Positions 36,721-44,928 of a stretch of DNA of 64,000 nt are shown here, one piece after another. A model generated the notes under the pieces. The model had not been told where the DNA came from. It did not search any database and worked only from the letters and a program-made list of their open reading frames with translations. A program made the position numbers and the translations under genes. This DNA comes from Micromonospora coxensis (lineage in GTDB: Bacteria; Actinomycetota; Actinomycetes; Mycobacteriales; Micromonosporaceae), in contig NZ_LT607753.1 in assembly GCF_900090295.1 (NCBI RefSeq), positions 2,108,001 to 2,172,000 of the forward strand, in the 5' to 3' direction. Within the stretch, counting starts at the first letter, position 1. Each line of letters begins with the position of its first letter.

Positions 36721-37793
36721 GCGCCCCGGCCCGGGACGAACCGGCCACCGCGACGGGCCCCGGCGTCCGCGCGCCACGGCTGCCCGTCGAGTACGTCCTG
36801 CCGCTGCGCTGGTCCGACGACACCGGCCTGGCCGAGCTGACCGGCTACCTCCGGCGGCTGTCCCGCCTGGTCGACGTGACCGTGGTGGACGGCTCCCCGC
36901 CGCAGGTCCACGACCGGCACGCCGCCGCCTGGCACGGCCTCGTCCGGCACCTGCCGGTCGACCCGGCGCTGCGCGGGATCAACGGCAAGGTGCTCGGTGT
37001 GCTGACCGGGGTCGCCGCGGCCCGGCACGAGCACGTGGTGATCGCCGACGACGACGTCCGGTACGACGAGCCGGCGCTGCGCGCCGCGCACCGGCTGCTG
37101 GACGAGTTCGACCTGGTCCGCCCGCAGAACTACTTCGACCCGCTGCCCTGGCACGCCTGGTGGGACACCGGCCGGACGCTGCTCAACCGGGCGCTGGCCG
37201 CCGACTGGCCGGGCACCCTGGCGGTGCGCCGCAGCACCTTCCGGGTGATGGGCGGCTACGACCCGGACGTGCTGTTCGAGAACCTGGAGCTGGTCCGCAC
37301 CGTGCGGGCGTACGGCGGCACCGAGACCGCCCCGGCCTGGCTGTTCGTCCGCCGGCTGCCGCCGACCGCGGCGCACTTCCGCAGCCAGCGGGTCCGCCAG
37401 GCGTACGACGACCTGGCCCAGCCCGGGCGGCTGCTGGTCTCGCTGGCGGTGCTCCCGGGCGTGGCGGTCGCGCTGGCCGCCCGACGGCCCGGCCTGCTGC
37501 TGACGGCTGCCGCGACAGCGGTGGCGGTGGCCGAGGTGGGCCGGCGTCGGGGCGGCGGGACGCGGGTCTTCCCCGCCCGCACCGCGCTGGCGGCGCCGGC
37601 CTGGCTGCTGGAACGCGGGTTCTGCTCCTGGCTCGCGGTGGGCGGGCGGCTGCTGCGCGGCGGGGTGCGGTACGCCGGCCACCGGATCCGCCGGCCCGCC
37701 CACTCCACCCGGGTGCTGCGCCGCCGGCTCACCCCGGTCGAGCCGAGCGACCTCGTCGCCTGGGTGGGCGCCGACCTGACGCCCCGCACCTGA
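36717..37793 (+). CDS. Glycosyltransferase family 2-like membrane protein
   Basis: The 358-residue protein has a GT-A-like core (VEYVLPLRWSDDTG, INGKVLGVLTGVAAARHEHVVIADDDVRY with a DDD cluster for metal, and GTLAVRRSTFRVMGGYD). A C-terminal hydrophobic region follows (LLVSLAVLPGVAVALAA, about residues 240-280). It probably transfers a sugar from a nucleotide donor at the membrane. It is coupled to the methyltransferase by GTGA. The acceptor is unknown. Confidence 0.86.
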   Translation: MSAPARDEPATATGPGVRAPRLPVEYVLPLRWSDDTGLAELTGYLRRLSRLVDVTVVDGSPPQVHDRHAAAWHGLVRHLPVDPALRGINGKVLGVLTGVAAARHEHVVIADDDVRYDEPALRAAHRLLDEFDLVRPQNYFDPLPWHAWWDTGRTLLNRALAADWPGTLAVRRSTFRVMGGYDPDVLFENLELVRTVRAYGGTETAPAWLFVRRLPPTAAHFRSQRVRQAYDDLAQPGRLLVSLAVLPGVAVALAARRPGLLLTAAATAVAVAEVGRRRGGGTRVFPARTALAAPAWLLERGFCSWLAVGGRLLRGGVRYAGHRIRRPAHSTRVLRRRLTPVEPSDLVAWVGADLTPRT

Positions 37794-37935
37794 CCCCGCG
37801 TCCACCCCCGCCGCCCCCGGGGCCGCGCGACGTCCGCAGCCCCACACCCCGCCGCCGGCCCGGCACGCGACGCCCGCCACCGATCCGCGCGCGCCACGCC
37901 CACGTCACGCCCGCCGCCGTCCGCACACGCGAAAG

Positions 37936-37976
37936 CTCGCGGCCACGCCCCGGCGGACGCCGGGAGTGGCCGCGAG
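37936..37976. terminator. Hairpin between glycosyltransferase and DUF3618 genes
   Basis: CTCGCGGCCAC at 37936-37946 pairs with GTGGCCGCGAG at 37966-37976, and an inner CCCGGC/GCCGGG stem extends it. It lies 18 bases beyond the stop of the minus-strand DUF3618 gene and can also serve the convergent glycosyltransferase gene. Confidence 0.75.
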
Positions 37977-37993
37977 CGGTGCGGTGAGTTCCT

Positions 37994-38644
37994 TCAGTAC
38001 CGGACCTGTTCGCGGGACTGCTGCGCCTGGTCCTTGACGTCGTGCGCGGCCGACCTGGTGTCGTCCTTGACGTTCTGCACGGCGTCCTGGGCGGTGGAGC
38101 GCACCGACTCGGTGGCGTGCTGCGCCGGCTCGCGCAGTTCCTCCTTCAGCTCGGTGGCGACCTCGCCCAGCTTCTCCTTGACCACGCCGCTGTGCTCGGT
38201 GGCCTTCTCCTTGACCTGGGCGGCCAGCTCCTGCTCCCGACGGGTCGCCGGGACCAGCGAGGAGACCAGCATGCCGACGCCGAACGCGATCAGGCCGGCG
38301 GCCAGCGGGTTGCCCTCGGACTTCTGCCGGATCACCTGGGGTGCCCGGTGCGCGGCGTCCCCGACGGTGGCCGCCGCCGAGTGCGCCTTGTCGCTCACCG
38401 TGGAGGCCGCCGAGGAGGCCTGGCCCCCCACCGAGTGGGCGGCGTGGCTGGTGCTGTGGCCGAGGTCGGAAGCGCTTCCCATCACCTTGTCCTTAACGTT
38501 GTGCAGGGCGCTGCGCACCCGCTGCTTGCGGTCGTCGACGATGCGGCCGGGGCTCACCTTGTACGCCAGGGCGTCCACGTCGGAGCTGAGGCTGTTACGG
38601 GTGGCTTCGATCTCCCGGCGGATCTGGGCGGGATCGGTGCTCAT
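37994..38644 (-). CDS. DUF3618 domain-containing membrane protein
   Basis: The 216-residue protein begins with the DUF3618 segment (PAQIRREIEATRNSLSSDVDALAYKVSPG), then Ala/Ser/His-rich helices, one transmembrane segment (AAGLIAFGVGMLVSSLVPA) and a long amphipathic C-terminal region with repeated KEK/EELRE and TAQDAVQNVKDDTRSAAHDVK units like LEA or CsbD-type stress proteins. It is the last gene of a three-gene operon and overlaps the holin-like gene by ATGA. Confidence 0.9.
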   Translation of the reverse strand: MSTDPAQIRREIEATRNSLSSDVDALAYKVSPGRIVDDRKQRVRSALHNVKDKVMGSASDLGHSTSHAAHSVGGQASSAASTVSDKAHSAAATVGDAAHRAPQVIRQKSEGNPLAAGLIAFGVGMLVSSLVPATRREQELAAQVKEKATEHSGVVKEKLGEVATELKEELREPAQHATESVRSTAQDAVQNVKDDTRSAAHDVKDQAQQSREQVRY

Positions 38645-39102
38645 CGGGTGACTCCCTCCGGGTGGGGCTTGAGCGCGTCGGGGATGCGCTGCACGCTCTC
38701 GTTGGTCTGCTTGAGGCCGCGGATACGCTCGGCGTTCTTCTTTGCCTTGGAGTAGAGGACCGCGGCGACCACGGCCCAGACGACGGCCACGATCAGCGCC
38801 GCCAGGCCCGAGTCCATGACGTTGTCCAGGAACTGCCACCCGGCGATGGACACGAACAGCGCCACCATGTAGCCGCCGAAGCCGGCGCCGCCGTAGAACC
38901 CGGCGGCCTTGCCCGCCTTCTTGCCCTCCTGGCGGATCTCGGCCTTGGCCAGCTCCACCTCCTGGCGCATCAGGGTCGACAGGTCGGTGGTGACCGACCG
39001 CATCAGCTCACCGATCGAGCTGCCCCTGACCTCGTCCGCGGTGTGCGGGGGACCCGCGGGGTGGTGTCCGGGGTCCACACCGGACTGCGTCGACATGCTC
39101 AT
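38641..39102 (-). CDS. Phage-holin superfamily III-like membrane protein
   Basis: The 153-residue protein matches the Phage_holin_3_6/DUF1469 group of chromosomal actinobacterial proteins: SIGELMRSVTTDLSTLMRQEVELAKAEIRQ, then two transmembrane segments (YMVALFVSIAGWQF and LAALIVAVVWAVVAAVLY) and a basic tail. Despite the name it is not a lysis gene; no endolysin or phage gene is near. It lies between the Ala/Gln-rich membrane protein and the DUF3618 gene and is coupled to the latter. Confidence 0.9.
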   Translation of the reverse strand: MSMSTQSGVDPGHHPAGPPHTADEVRGSSIGELMRSVTTDLSTLMRQEVELAKAEIRQEGKKAGKAAGFYGGAGFGGYMVALFVSIAGWQFLDNVMDSGLAALIVAVVWAVVAAVLYSKAKKNAERIRGLKQTNESVQRIPDALKPHPEGVTR

Positions 39103-39133
39103 GCCGTCGCCTCCCTTCGGATGTCTCGGTCCG

Positions 39134-39913
39134 TCACGGACGGGTGGTGCCGCTGGACGGCACGCCCGGCAGCGGGTCGGTCTGGGTCACCGGCGGCAGC
39201 GGCTGGCCGACGCCACCCGCCGGGTCGGCGTAGCTGGTGGTGGTGCCGTGGTCCGGGTAGGCCGAGTAGCCGGGGTCGGGCTCGGCGTAGGTGCCCGGGG
39301 TCGGGTCGAGGTAGCCGCCCGGCGGGGTGGCGACCGGCTGCGGCGGGATCACCGCGGTGCGGTCCGGGTCGTAGCCGTTGGTCGAGCCGTGGCCGCCGGT
39401 GGAGTCCGAGGCGGAGGCGATGCCCCGGGTGAGCCGGCCGGCGACCACGCCGAGCAGGGCCGCACCGACCAGGAAGGTGCCGGGGTTGTTACGGGCGTAG
39501 GTCTTCACCTCGTTGAGCAGGTCGCCCGGCTCACGCGCCTCCAGCCAGCCGGCGACGCCGTGCACGCGGTCGGCGGCCTGGTGGGCGAGTTCGGTGACCG
39601 GCCCGGCCTGCCCGCTGTTCTGGGCCATCGAGCGCATCTCCTCGGCCAGCGAGCGGAGCCCGCCGGCAGCCCGGCGCTGCTGGTCGCCGGCCTGGCTGGC
39701 GACCTGGGTACGGGCCTCGCCGTAGAGGTTGCGGACCTGGCGCTGGGCCTCGCCGACGACCTCCTTGCCCTGCTGCTTGGCGGTCTGCGCGACCGCGCCG
39801 CCCGCGTTGGCGGCCTCGGAGCCGACCTGACGGGCCTGGTCCCGGACGCCACCGCCGTTGGTGCTCTGCTCGTGCCCGTACGTGGAAGACGTGGGCGAGA
39901 GATCGTAAGTCAT
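39134..39913 (-). CDS. Hypothetical membrane-associated protein with apolipophorin-like helices
   Basis: The 259-residue protein has a Gln/Ala-rich helical N-terminal half (RDQARQVGSEAANAGGAVAQ, then RNLYGEARTQVASQAGDQQR) suggestive of coiled coil, one short hydrophobic segment (GTFLVGAALLGVVAGRL, about residue 150), and a Pro/Gly/Tyr-rich tail. It is first in the operon with the holin-like and DUF3618 genes. Such trios are common in actinobacteria and appear to protect or organise the envelope; the precise role is unknown. Confidence 0.82.
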   Translation of the reverse strand: MTYDLSPTSSTYGHEQSTNGGGVRDQARQVGSEAANAGGAVAQTAKQQGKEVVGEAQRQVRNLYGEARTQVASQAGDQQRRAAGGLRSLAEEMRSMAQNSGQAGPVTELAHQAADRVHGVAGWLEAREPGDLLNEVKTYARNNPGTFLVGAALLGVVAGRLTRGIASASDSTGGHGSTNGYDPDRTAVIPPQPVATPPGGYLDPTPGTYAEPDPGYSAYPDHGTTTSYADPAGGVGQPLPPVTQTDPLPGVPSSGTTRP

Positions 39914-39993
39914 GGTTTCCCTTCCGCTCGGACGTTCGTCGCGGTTGTGCGCTGGGGGATCTCGCCGACCGTCACGTCGGCGCGACTCTTGAC

Positions 39994-40018
39994 CTACCCC
40001 CGGCCGTCTGGTCCATGC
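39994..40018 (-). promoter_or_regulatory. SigB-like promoter candidate for the envelope operon
   Basis: On the minus strand GCAT, a 15-base spacer and GGGTAG match the general-stress sigma pattern of actinobacteria (GNNT-N14-16-GGGTAY) at all but the last position. It lies 81-105 bp upstream of the first operon gene. The content of the operon fits a general-stress regulon. Confidence 0.45.
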
Positions 40019-40113
40019 CTGATTCGCCATTTCTCCACAGCGAGCGGTCGATCGGTCACAGAATGTGAGGAGTGTCCGGCTACCGTCGGCAGCGCTCACG
40101 GAGGTGATCAGCG

Positions 40114-40596
40114 ATGGCACGTGACGTGCGCCGGCGCGCACCGGCGGGCCCGAAGCCCCGGCTCCGGACCGCCGCCACCGCGGTGGCCGCGATCTTCGTC
40201 CTGGTCGGGGTGCTCGGCTTCGTCCCGGGCGTCACCACGGGGTACGGGGACATGACCTTCGCCGGGCACCACTCCGGCGCGAAGCTGCTCGGCCTGTTCC
40301 AGGTGTCGATCCTGCACAACCTGCTGCACCTGCTCTTCGGCCTGGCCGGGCTGGCGCTGGCCCGTACCGTCGCCGGCGCCCGGCTGTTCCTGGCCGGCGG
40401 CGGCGCGGCCTACCTGGGGCTGTGGCTGTACGGCTTCGCCATCGACCGGGAGAGCGCGGCCAACTTCATCCCGGTCAACGAGGCCGACAACTGGCTGCAC
40501 CTGGTGCTCGGCTTCGGCATGCTCGCCCTCGGCCTGCTGGTGTCCAACGACGCCGGCACGGGAGGCCGGCTGGACACCCCCATCGACCGCCCCTGA
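40114..40596 (+). CDS. DUF4383 domain-containing membrane protein
   Basis: The 160-residue protein has four transmembrane segments and the DUF4383 pattern: VGVLGFVPGVTTGYGDMTFAGHHSGAKLLGLFQVSILHNLLHL and FIPVNEADNWLHLVLG. The function is unknown. GGAGGTGATC lies upstream of the ATG. It is divergent from the three-gene envelope operon and is followed by another small membrane gene, suggesting a common stress context. Confidence 0.9.
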   Translation: MARDVRRRAPAGPKPRLRTAATAVAAIFVLVGVLGFVPGVTTGYGDMTFAGHHSGAKLLGLFQVSILHNLLHLLFGLAGLALARTVAGARLFLAGGGAAYLGLWLYGFAIDRESAANFIPVNEADNWLHLVLGFGMLALGLLVSNDAGTGGRLDTPIDRP

Positions 40597-40651
40597 GCCG
40601 CCCGGCGCCCCCACCGGTCCGCCGCACCCGCCGCACCCGGCGTGTCTGCCC

Positions 40652-40735
40652 GGTGCGTCCGGCGTGGCCGGTGCGTCCGGCGTGGCCGGTGCCCCCCGGC
40701 GTGGCCGTCCGGAGCGTCCGGCGTGTCCGAGTTTG
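40652..40735. repeat. 18-bp imperfect tandem repeat
   Basis: GGTGCGTCCGGCGTGGCC occurs twice perfectly, then in two to three degenerate forms (GGTGCCCCCCGGCGTGGCC, GAGCGTCCGGCGTGTCC). It lies in the 195-bp gap between two small membrane-protein genes. The stretch holds no other visible feature. Confidence 0.7.
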
Positions 40736-40791
40736 ATCGGATCGCCGACGGGGCATCGGGAAGCCGACGAGGCGGCGGCGAGGAGGTCACG

Positions 40792-41451
40792 ATGCCCCGG
40801 TGGATCCGCGACAACGCGTTGAGCGTCACGATGCTGGGCGCGTTCGTCGTCTTCCTGAGCCTGCAGAGCGTCTTCGGCTGGCAGACCCACAACGAGGAGC
40901 TGGCCGAGTACGGCGCCGCGTCGATCGACTGGCTGACCTACCTGGGCAGCGGGCACTTCGCCGAGTCCGTCTTCGAGAACTGGGAGTCGGAGTTCCTCCA
41001 GATGGGCGGGTACGTGCTGCTCACCGCGTACCTGGTGCAGAAGGGCTCGGCCGAGTCCAAGCCGGAGGACCAGAGCGACCGCCCCGAGGACGACGCCCGC
41101 CGGGCCGGCCCGGACGCCCCCTGGCCGGTCCGCGCCGGGGGTCTCCCGCTGGTGGTCTACCGCAACAGCCTCTCCCTGGCCCTACTGCTGATCTTCCTCG
41201 GCTCGTTCGTCGGCCACCTGTTCGGCGGGACGGCCGAGTACAACGAGCAGCAGGCCCTCTCCACCGGCGCGCCGCGGATCAGCGCCTGGGAGTTCCTCGG
41301 CACCAGCGAGTTCTGGTTCCAGTCCATGCAGAACTGGCAGAGCGAGTTCCTCGCCGTCGGGGTGCTGATCGTGCTGAGCATCGTCCTGCGCCAGCACGCC
41401 TCGCCGGAGTCCAAGCCGGTCACCGCGGCGCACGCGCAGACCGGCGCCTGA
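40792..41451 (+). CDS. DUF6766-like membrane protein with internal duplication
   Basis: The 219-residue protein has four transmembrane segments arranged as two homologous halves. Residues 5-91 and 123-209 align throughout (FENWESEFLQMG against MQNWQSEFLAVG; QKGSAESKP against RQHASPESKP). I assign it to the DUF6766 group from memory with moderate confidence; its function is unknown. AGGAGG precedes the ATG by six bases. It follows DUF4383 on the same strand. Confidence 0.85.
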   Translation: MPRWIRDNALSVTMLGAFVVFLSLQSVFGWQTHNEELAEYGAASIDWLTYLGSGHFAESVFENWESEFLQMGGYVLLTAYLVQKGSAESKPEDQSDRPEDDARRAGPDAPWPVRAGGLPLVVYRNSLSLALLLIFLGSFVGHLFGGTAEYNEQQALSTGAPRISAWEFLGTSEFWFQSMQNWQSEFLAVGVLIVLSIVLRQHASPESKPVTAAHAQTGA

Positions 41452-41460
41452 GCCGGACGC

Positions 41461-41910
41461 TCAGGCGGCCACCCGCAGCCGCTTGGCGAAGCACACGCTG
41501 TACGGATTGTCGACGTACTCGCCGTAGACCGGGATGGGCTCGTACCCGCAGGAGGTGTAGAGCGCGATCGCGGCCGGCAGGTACACCCCGGTCTCCAGGC
41601 AGACCACCGAGTGCCCCTGCCGGAAGGCCAGCTCCTCCAGCGCGGTCAGCAACTGCCGGGCGATCCCCCGCCCCCGGTGGGCGGGGCGGACGTACATCCG
41701 CTTCACCTCGCCGGTGGTGGCGTCCAGGGACTGGATCCCACCGCAGGCCACCGCCCGACCGTCGAGCACCACCGCCAGGTAGCGGATGTCGTCGTGGGTG
41801 AGGGTGACCTGCCCGTCCAGCCCTCCGTCGGCCTCCCGCAGCTCCCGCTGCTGGGCGACGACGAGGGTGTCGATCTCGGGATCGGTGGCGGGCCGCGACT
41901 CGATCAACAT
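41461..41910 (-). CDS. GNAT family N-acetyltransferase
   Basis: The 149-residue protein has the acetyl-CoA loop RPAHRGRGIARQLL (motif A) preceded by GEVKRMYV, and a C-terminal YTSCGYEPIPVYGEY. It transfers an acetyl group to an unidentified amine. ATG 41910 is the best start although its ribosome-binding site is weak. It is convergent with the DUF6766-like gene, with nine bases between the stops, and lies 70 bp downstream of obgE. Confidence 0.88.
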   Translation of the reverse strand: MLIESRPATDPEIDTLVVAQQRELREADGGLDGQVTLTHDDIRYLAVVLDGRAVACGGIQSLDATTGEVKRMYVRPAHRGRGIARQLLTALEELAFRQGHSVVCLETGVYLPAAIALYTSCGYEPIPVYGEYVDNPYSVCFAKRLRVAA

Positions 41911-41980
41911 CCGCTCACGGTAGGCCGCGTCCGTTTCGCGGAGGTTTCCGACGGGCGACCCGGACGCGACGGAGACCGGG

Positions 41981-43450
41981 CTACTCCCAGTCGTCGTCGG
42001 CGTCGGCGGCCGCCTCGGTCGTCGGAGCGGCCTCCAGCTCGTCCTCGGGACGCTGCCGTCGCGCCTTGCGGGCGGCCAGCCGCTCCGCCGCCGACGCCCG
42101 GGTCGACTTCTCCTCCAGCCGGACGTCGGTGCCCCGGTTGCCGGGAACGAAGTCGGCGCCGGCGTAGAGGGTGGGCTGCCAGTCGAACTCGCGCTCCCCG
42201 ATGCGCACCAGGTCGCCCGGTTGGGCGCCGGCCTTGGCCAGCTTCTCCTCCACGCCGAGACGGGCCAGCCGGTCGGCCAGGAAGCCAACGGCCTCGTCGT
42301 TGTCGAAGTTGGTCTGCCGCACCCAGCGCTCGGGCCGCGTCCCCCGCACGGTGAACGACCCGTCCGGCTCCGCCTCGATGGTGAAGCCCTGGTCGTCGAC
42401 CGCCTTGGGCCGGATCACGATCCGGGTCGGCTCGGCCGGCGGCGCGGCGGCGCGGGACTGCTCGACCAGCTCGGCCATCGCGTACGTGAGCTCCTTGAGC
42501 CCTTCGCGGGTGGCCGTGGAGACCTCGAAGACGCGGAAACCGCGCGCCAGCAGGTCGGGGCGGACGATCTCCGCGAGGTCGCGCCCGTCCGGCACGTCGA
42601 TCTTGTTGAGCGCGACGAGACGGGGCCGGTCGGCCAGCCCGCCGTACTCGGCCAGCTCGGCCTCGATGGTGTCGATGTCGGCCAGCGGGTCCCGGCCGGG
42701 CTCCAGCGTCGCGGTGTCGACCACGTGCACCAGCACGGCGCAGCGCTCGACGTGGCGGAGGAACTCCAGGCCCAGGCCCTTGCCGGACGCCGCGCCCGGG
42801 ATCAGGCCCGGCACGTCGGCGACGGTGAAGGTGTGGTTGTCCACCCGCACCACGCCCAGGTTCGGCACCAGGGTGGTGAACGGGTAGTCGGCGATCTTCG
42901 GCTTGGCCGCCGAGATCACCGAGATCAGCGAGGACTTGCCGGCGGACGGGAACCCGACCAGGCCGACGTCGGCGACGCTCTTGAGCTCCAGCACCACGTC
43001 CAGCCGGTCGCCGGGCTCGCCCAGCTCGGCGAAGCCGGGGGCCTTGCGCCGGGCGTTGGCCAGCGAGGCGTTGCCCCGGCCACCGCGCCCGCCCCGGGCC
43101 GCCTCGAAGGTGGTGCCGACGCCGACCAGGTCGGCCAGGACCGTGCCGTCGAGGGTCTGCACGACGGTGCCGTTCGGGACCTTGATCATCAGGTCGCGGC
43201 CGTTGGCCCCGTCCCGGTTCGAGCCGGCCCCGCCCTTGCCGTTCTCGGCCTTGAGGTGCGGGCGGAAGTGGAAGTCGAGCAGCGTGGTCACCTGCGGGTC
43301 GACCACCAGCGACACGCTGCCGCCGTGCCCGCCGTCGCCGCCGTCCGGGCCGCCGAAGGGCTTGAACTTCTCCCGGTGGATGGAGACACAGCCGTGCCCG
43401 CCGTCGCCGGCCTGCATGTGCAGGACGACCCGGTCAACGAACGTCGTCAC
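41981..43450 (-). CDS. obgE: GTPase ObgE/CgtA
   Basis: The 489-residue protein has the glycine-rich Obg domain ([36 protein letters not shown]), the G domain ([27 protein letters not shown]) and the C-terminal OCT domain with an acidic tail. Obg binds the 50S subunit and links ribosome assembly to nutrient status. The start is GTG. It follows rplU-rpmA with a hairpin between, so some transcripts probably stop before it. Confidence 0.96.
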   Translation of the reverse strand: MTTFVDRVVLHMQAGDGGHGCVSIHREKFKPFGGPDGGDGGHGGSVSLVVDPQVTTLLDFHFRPHLKAENGKGGAGSNRDGANGRDLMIKVPNGTVVQTLDGTVLADLVGVGTTFEAARGGRGGRGNASLANARRKAPGFAELGEPGDRLDVVLELKSVADVGLVGFPSAGKSSLISVISAAKPKIADYPFTTLVPNLGVVRVDNHTFTVADVPGLIPGAASGKGLGLEFLRHVERCAVLVHVVDTATLEPGRDPLADIDTIEAELAEYGGLADRPRLVALNKIDVPDGRDLAEIVRPDLLARGFRVFEVSTATREGLKELTYAMAELVEQSRAAAPPAEPTRIVIRPKAVDDQGFTIEAEPDGSFTVRGTRPERWVRQTNFDNDEAVGFLADRLARLGVEEKLAKAGAQPGDLVRIGEREFDWQPTLYAGADFVPGNRGTDVRLEEKSTRASAAERLAARKARRQRPEDELEAAPTTEAAADADDDWE

Positions 43451-43498
43451 GACGCCAATCCTTCCAGCGAGGTTCTGCCCCGCACGCGAAAACGCGAA

Positions 43499-43528
43499 GC
43501 GGGCCGGGACCCGAGGTCCGCGGCCCGC
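43499..43528 (-). terminator. Hairpin between rpmA and obgE
   Basis: GCGGGCC-G-GGACC pairs with GGTCC-GC-GGCCCGC around a three-base loop, 13 bases after the rpmA stop. The stem has one internal mismatch. It may reduce obgE expression relative to the ribosomal protein genes. Confidence 0.65.
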
Positions 43529-43540
43529 AACGCGGTGAGA

Positions 43541-43795
43541 CTACTGCTGCGGCACGATGCTGACGGTCTTGCGACCACGCTTGGTGCCGAACTGGACCGC
43601 ACCGGCGGCCAGCGCGAAGAGCGTGTCGTCGCCGCCGCGGCCGACCAGGTCACCGGGGTGGAACTTGGTGCCACGCTGACGGATGAGGATCTCACCCGCG
43701 CTGACGACCTGACCACCGAAGCGCTTCACGCCGAGTCGCTGGGCCGCGGAGTCACGGCCGTTACGCGAGCTGGACGCACCCTTTTTGTGAGCCAT
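43541..43795 (-). CDS. rpmA: 50S ribosomal protein L27
   Basis: The 84-residue basic protein begins [28 protein letters not shown], the L27 signature. It reaches the peptidyl-transferase centre with its N-terminus. It starts with the AHKKG sequence directly, so no Firmicute-type N-terminal cleavage is expected. It lies 11 bases after rplU. Confidence 0.98.
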   Translation of the reverse strand: MAHKKGASSSRNGRDSAAQRLGVKRFGGQVVSAGEILIRQRGTKFHPGDLVGRGGDDTLFALAAGAVQFGTKRGRKTVSIVPQQ

Positions 43796-43806
43796 TGGAG
43801 GACGAC

Positions 43807-44121
43807 CTACTTCCCGCTGGAGATGCCGGTCACCTTGACCTGGGTCAGCGGCTGGCGGTGACCCTGGCGCTTGTGGTAGCCGGTCTTGTTCTTGAACTTG
43901 TGGATCCGGATCTTCGGGCCCTTGGTGTGCGCGGCGATCTCGCCGGACACCGCGACCTTGGCAAGCTTCGCCGCGTCGGTCACCAGGTCGTCACCGTCGA
44001 CGAGGAGCACCGCGGTGAGCTTCACCGCGTCGCCGGGGGCACCGACGAGCTTCTCGACCTCGATCACGTCGCCCTCGGCGACCTTGTACTGCTTGCCGCC
44101 GGTCTTGACGATCGCGTACAT
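43807..44121 (-). CDS. rplU: 50S ribosomal protein L21
   Basis: The 104-residue protein begins [25 protein letters not shown] and has the C-terminal [16 protein letters not shown], as in L21. It binds 23S rRNA. ATG 44121 is the family start; GGAGG lies upstream only faintly. It is the first gene of rplU-rpmA-obgE. Confidence 0.98.
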   Translation of the reverse strand: MYAIVKTGGKQYKVAEGDVIEVEKLVGAPGDAVKLTAVLLVDGDDLVTDAAKLAKVAVSGEIAAHTKGPKIRIHKFKNKTGYHKRQGHRQPLTQVKVTGISSGK

Positions 44122-44310
44122 CGGAGGCGGACTCCCTGTCGTTGAGGCTGCTAGCGTCTTTTCCCACCGTTGCCGGTCGGTCGTTCCCACGGCGACTCGC
44201 CGGGTAGCAGTGACACCGGCGGCGCGGGCACGCGGGAACTCGGCACACCAAAGTGCGCCGCAGGAAAGAGTACGCCATGCACCGGCCGACACCCAAACCG
44301 GCCCCGCCGG

Positions 44311-44808
44311 TCAGCGGCCGCAGAGCTGGTCGAGACGCTGCTGGAGGCGGTCCAGCTCGGTCTCGTCGATCGACTCCACGTCGGTGCCGAGCGTGCCCAC
44401 CTCGGTCGCGAGGTCGGTCAGCAGGGTCCTCAGCTGCGGGTCGGTGGCCTTGGCGGACTGCTGCCGCAGCGCCGTCCGCCAGGTGGTCAGCGCCGACTCC
44501 GCCCGCTTCCGGGCGGTTTCCGCCCCGGTGCTGTCGTTCGCGCCGACCGCCGCGATCATCTTGCCCAACTCCTCGACGTACGTCCGCACGGCGGTCGAGG
44601 AGGCAGCCTCGGCCTCGGCGCAGACCTGCGGGCCGTTGCCGCCGGCCGGCGCGACGCTGACCGGGGCGGAGGGCAGCAGGGTCGCGGCGGCGGACGGCCC
44701 GACGGGGCCGGTGGGGGCGGCCTCGTCGGCCCGGTCGCCGGAGCAACCGGAGCCGGTCAGCAGGACGGTGGTCACCACGGTGGCGGCGAGCAGGCGGCGC
44801 ATTGTCAT
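44311..44808 (-). CDS. Hypothetical lipoprotein
   Basis: The 165-residue protein has a lipoprotein signal ending in lipobox TGSGC (about residue 22), an Ala/Pro-rich linker and a helical C-terminal domain with two cysteines (QVCAEAEAASSTAVR near residue 63 and LDQLCGR at the end) that could form a disulfide. It is exported and membrane-anchored. I do not recognise a family. It lies between rne and rplU on the same strand. Confidence 0.83.
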   Translation of the reverse strand: MTMRRLLAATVVTTVLLTGSGCSGDRADEAAPTGPVGPSAAATLLPSAPVSVAPAGGNGPQVCAEAEAASSTAVRTYVEELGKMIAAVGANDSTGAETARKRAESALTTWRTALRQQSAKATDPQLRTLLTDLATEVGTLGTDVESIDETELDRLQQRLDQLCGR

Positions 44809-44863
44809 CTCCTAGCCGGGGGTGACCGATCGTAGCCGGGGCCGCCGGGCCGGCCGGACGCGA

Positions 44864-44906
44864 CAGGGCCCCTCCCGCCGGCGCTGCTGCCGGGGAAGGG
44901 GCCCTG
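44864..44906 (-). terminator. Hairpin terminator after rne
   Basis: CAGGGCCCCT and AGGGGCCCTG flank an inner CCGGC/GCCGG stem to form a long hairpin, starting 22 bases beyond the rne stop. There is no U-tract. Confidence 0.75.
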
Positions 44907-44928
44907 CCGGACGTCGTACGTCAGCCGG

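Noticed and set aside
27902..37793. Secondary metabolite gene cluster (monooxygenase, P450, methyltransferase, glycosyltransferase)
   Set aside because: There is no core synthase, exporter or precursor gene. The tailoring-type genes lie on both strands, separated by pepN and strong terminators.
38641..39102. Prophage remnant suggested by a holin-like gene
   Set aside because: The family is chromosomal in actinobacteria, and no endolysin, integrase, capsid or att repeat is nearby.
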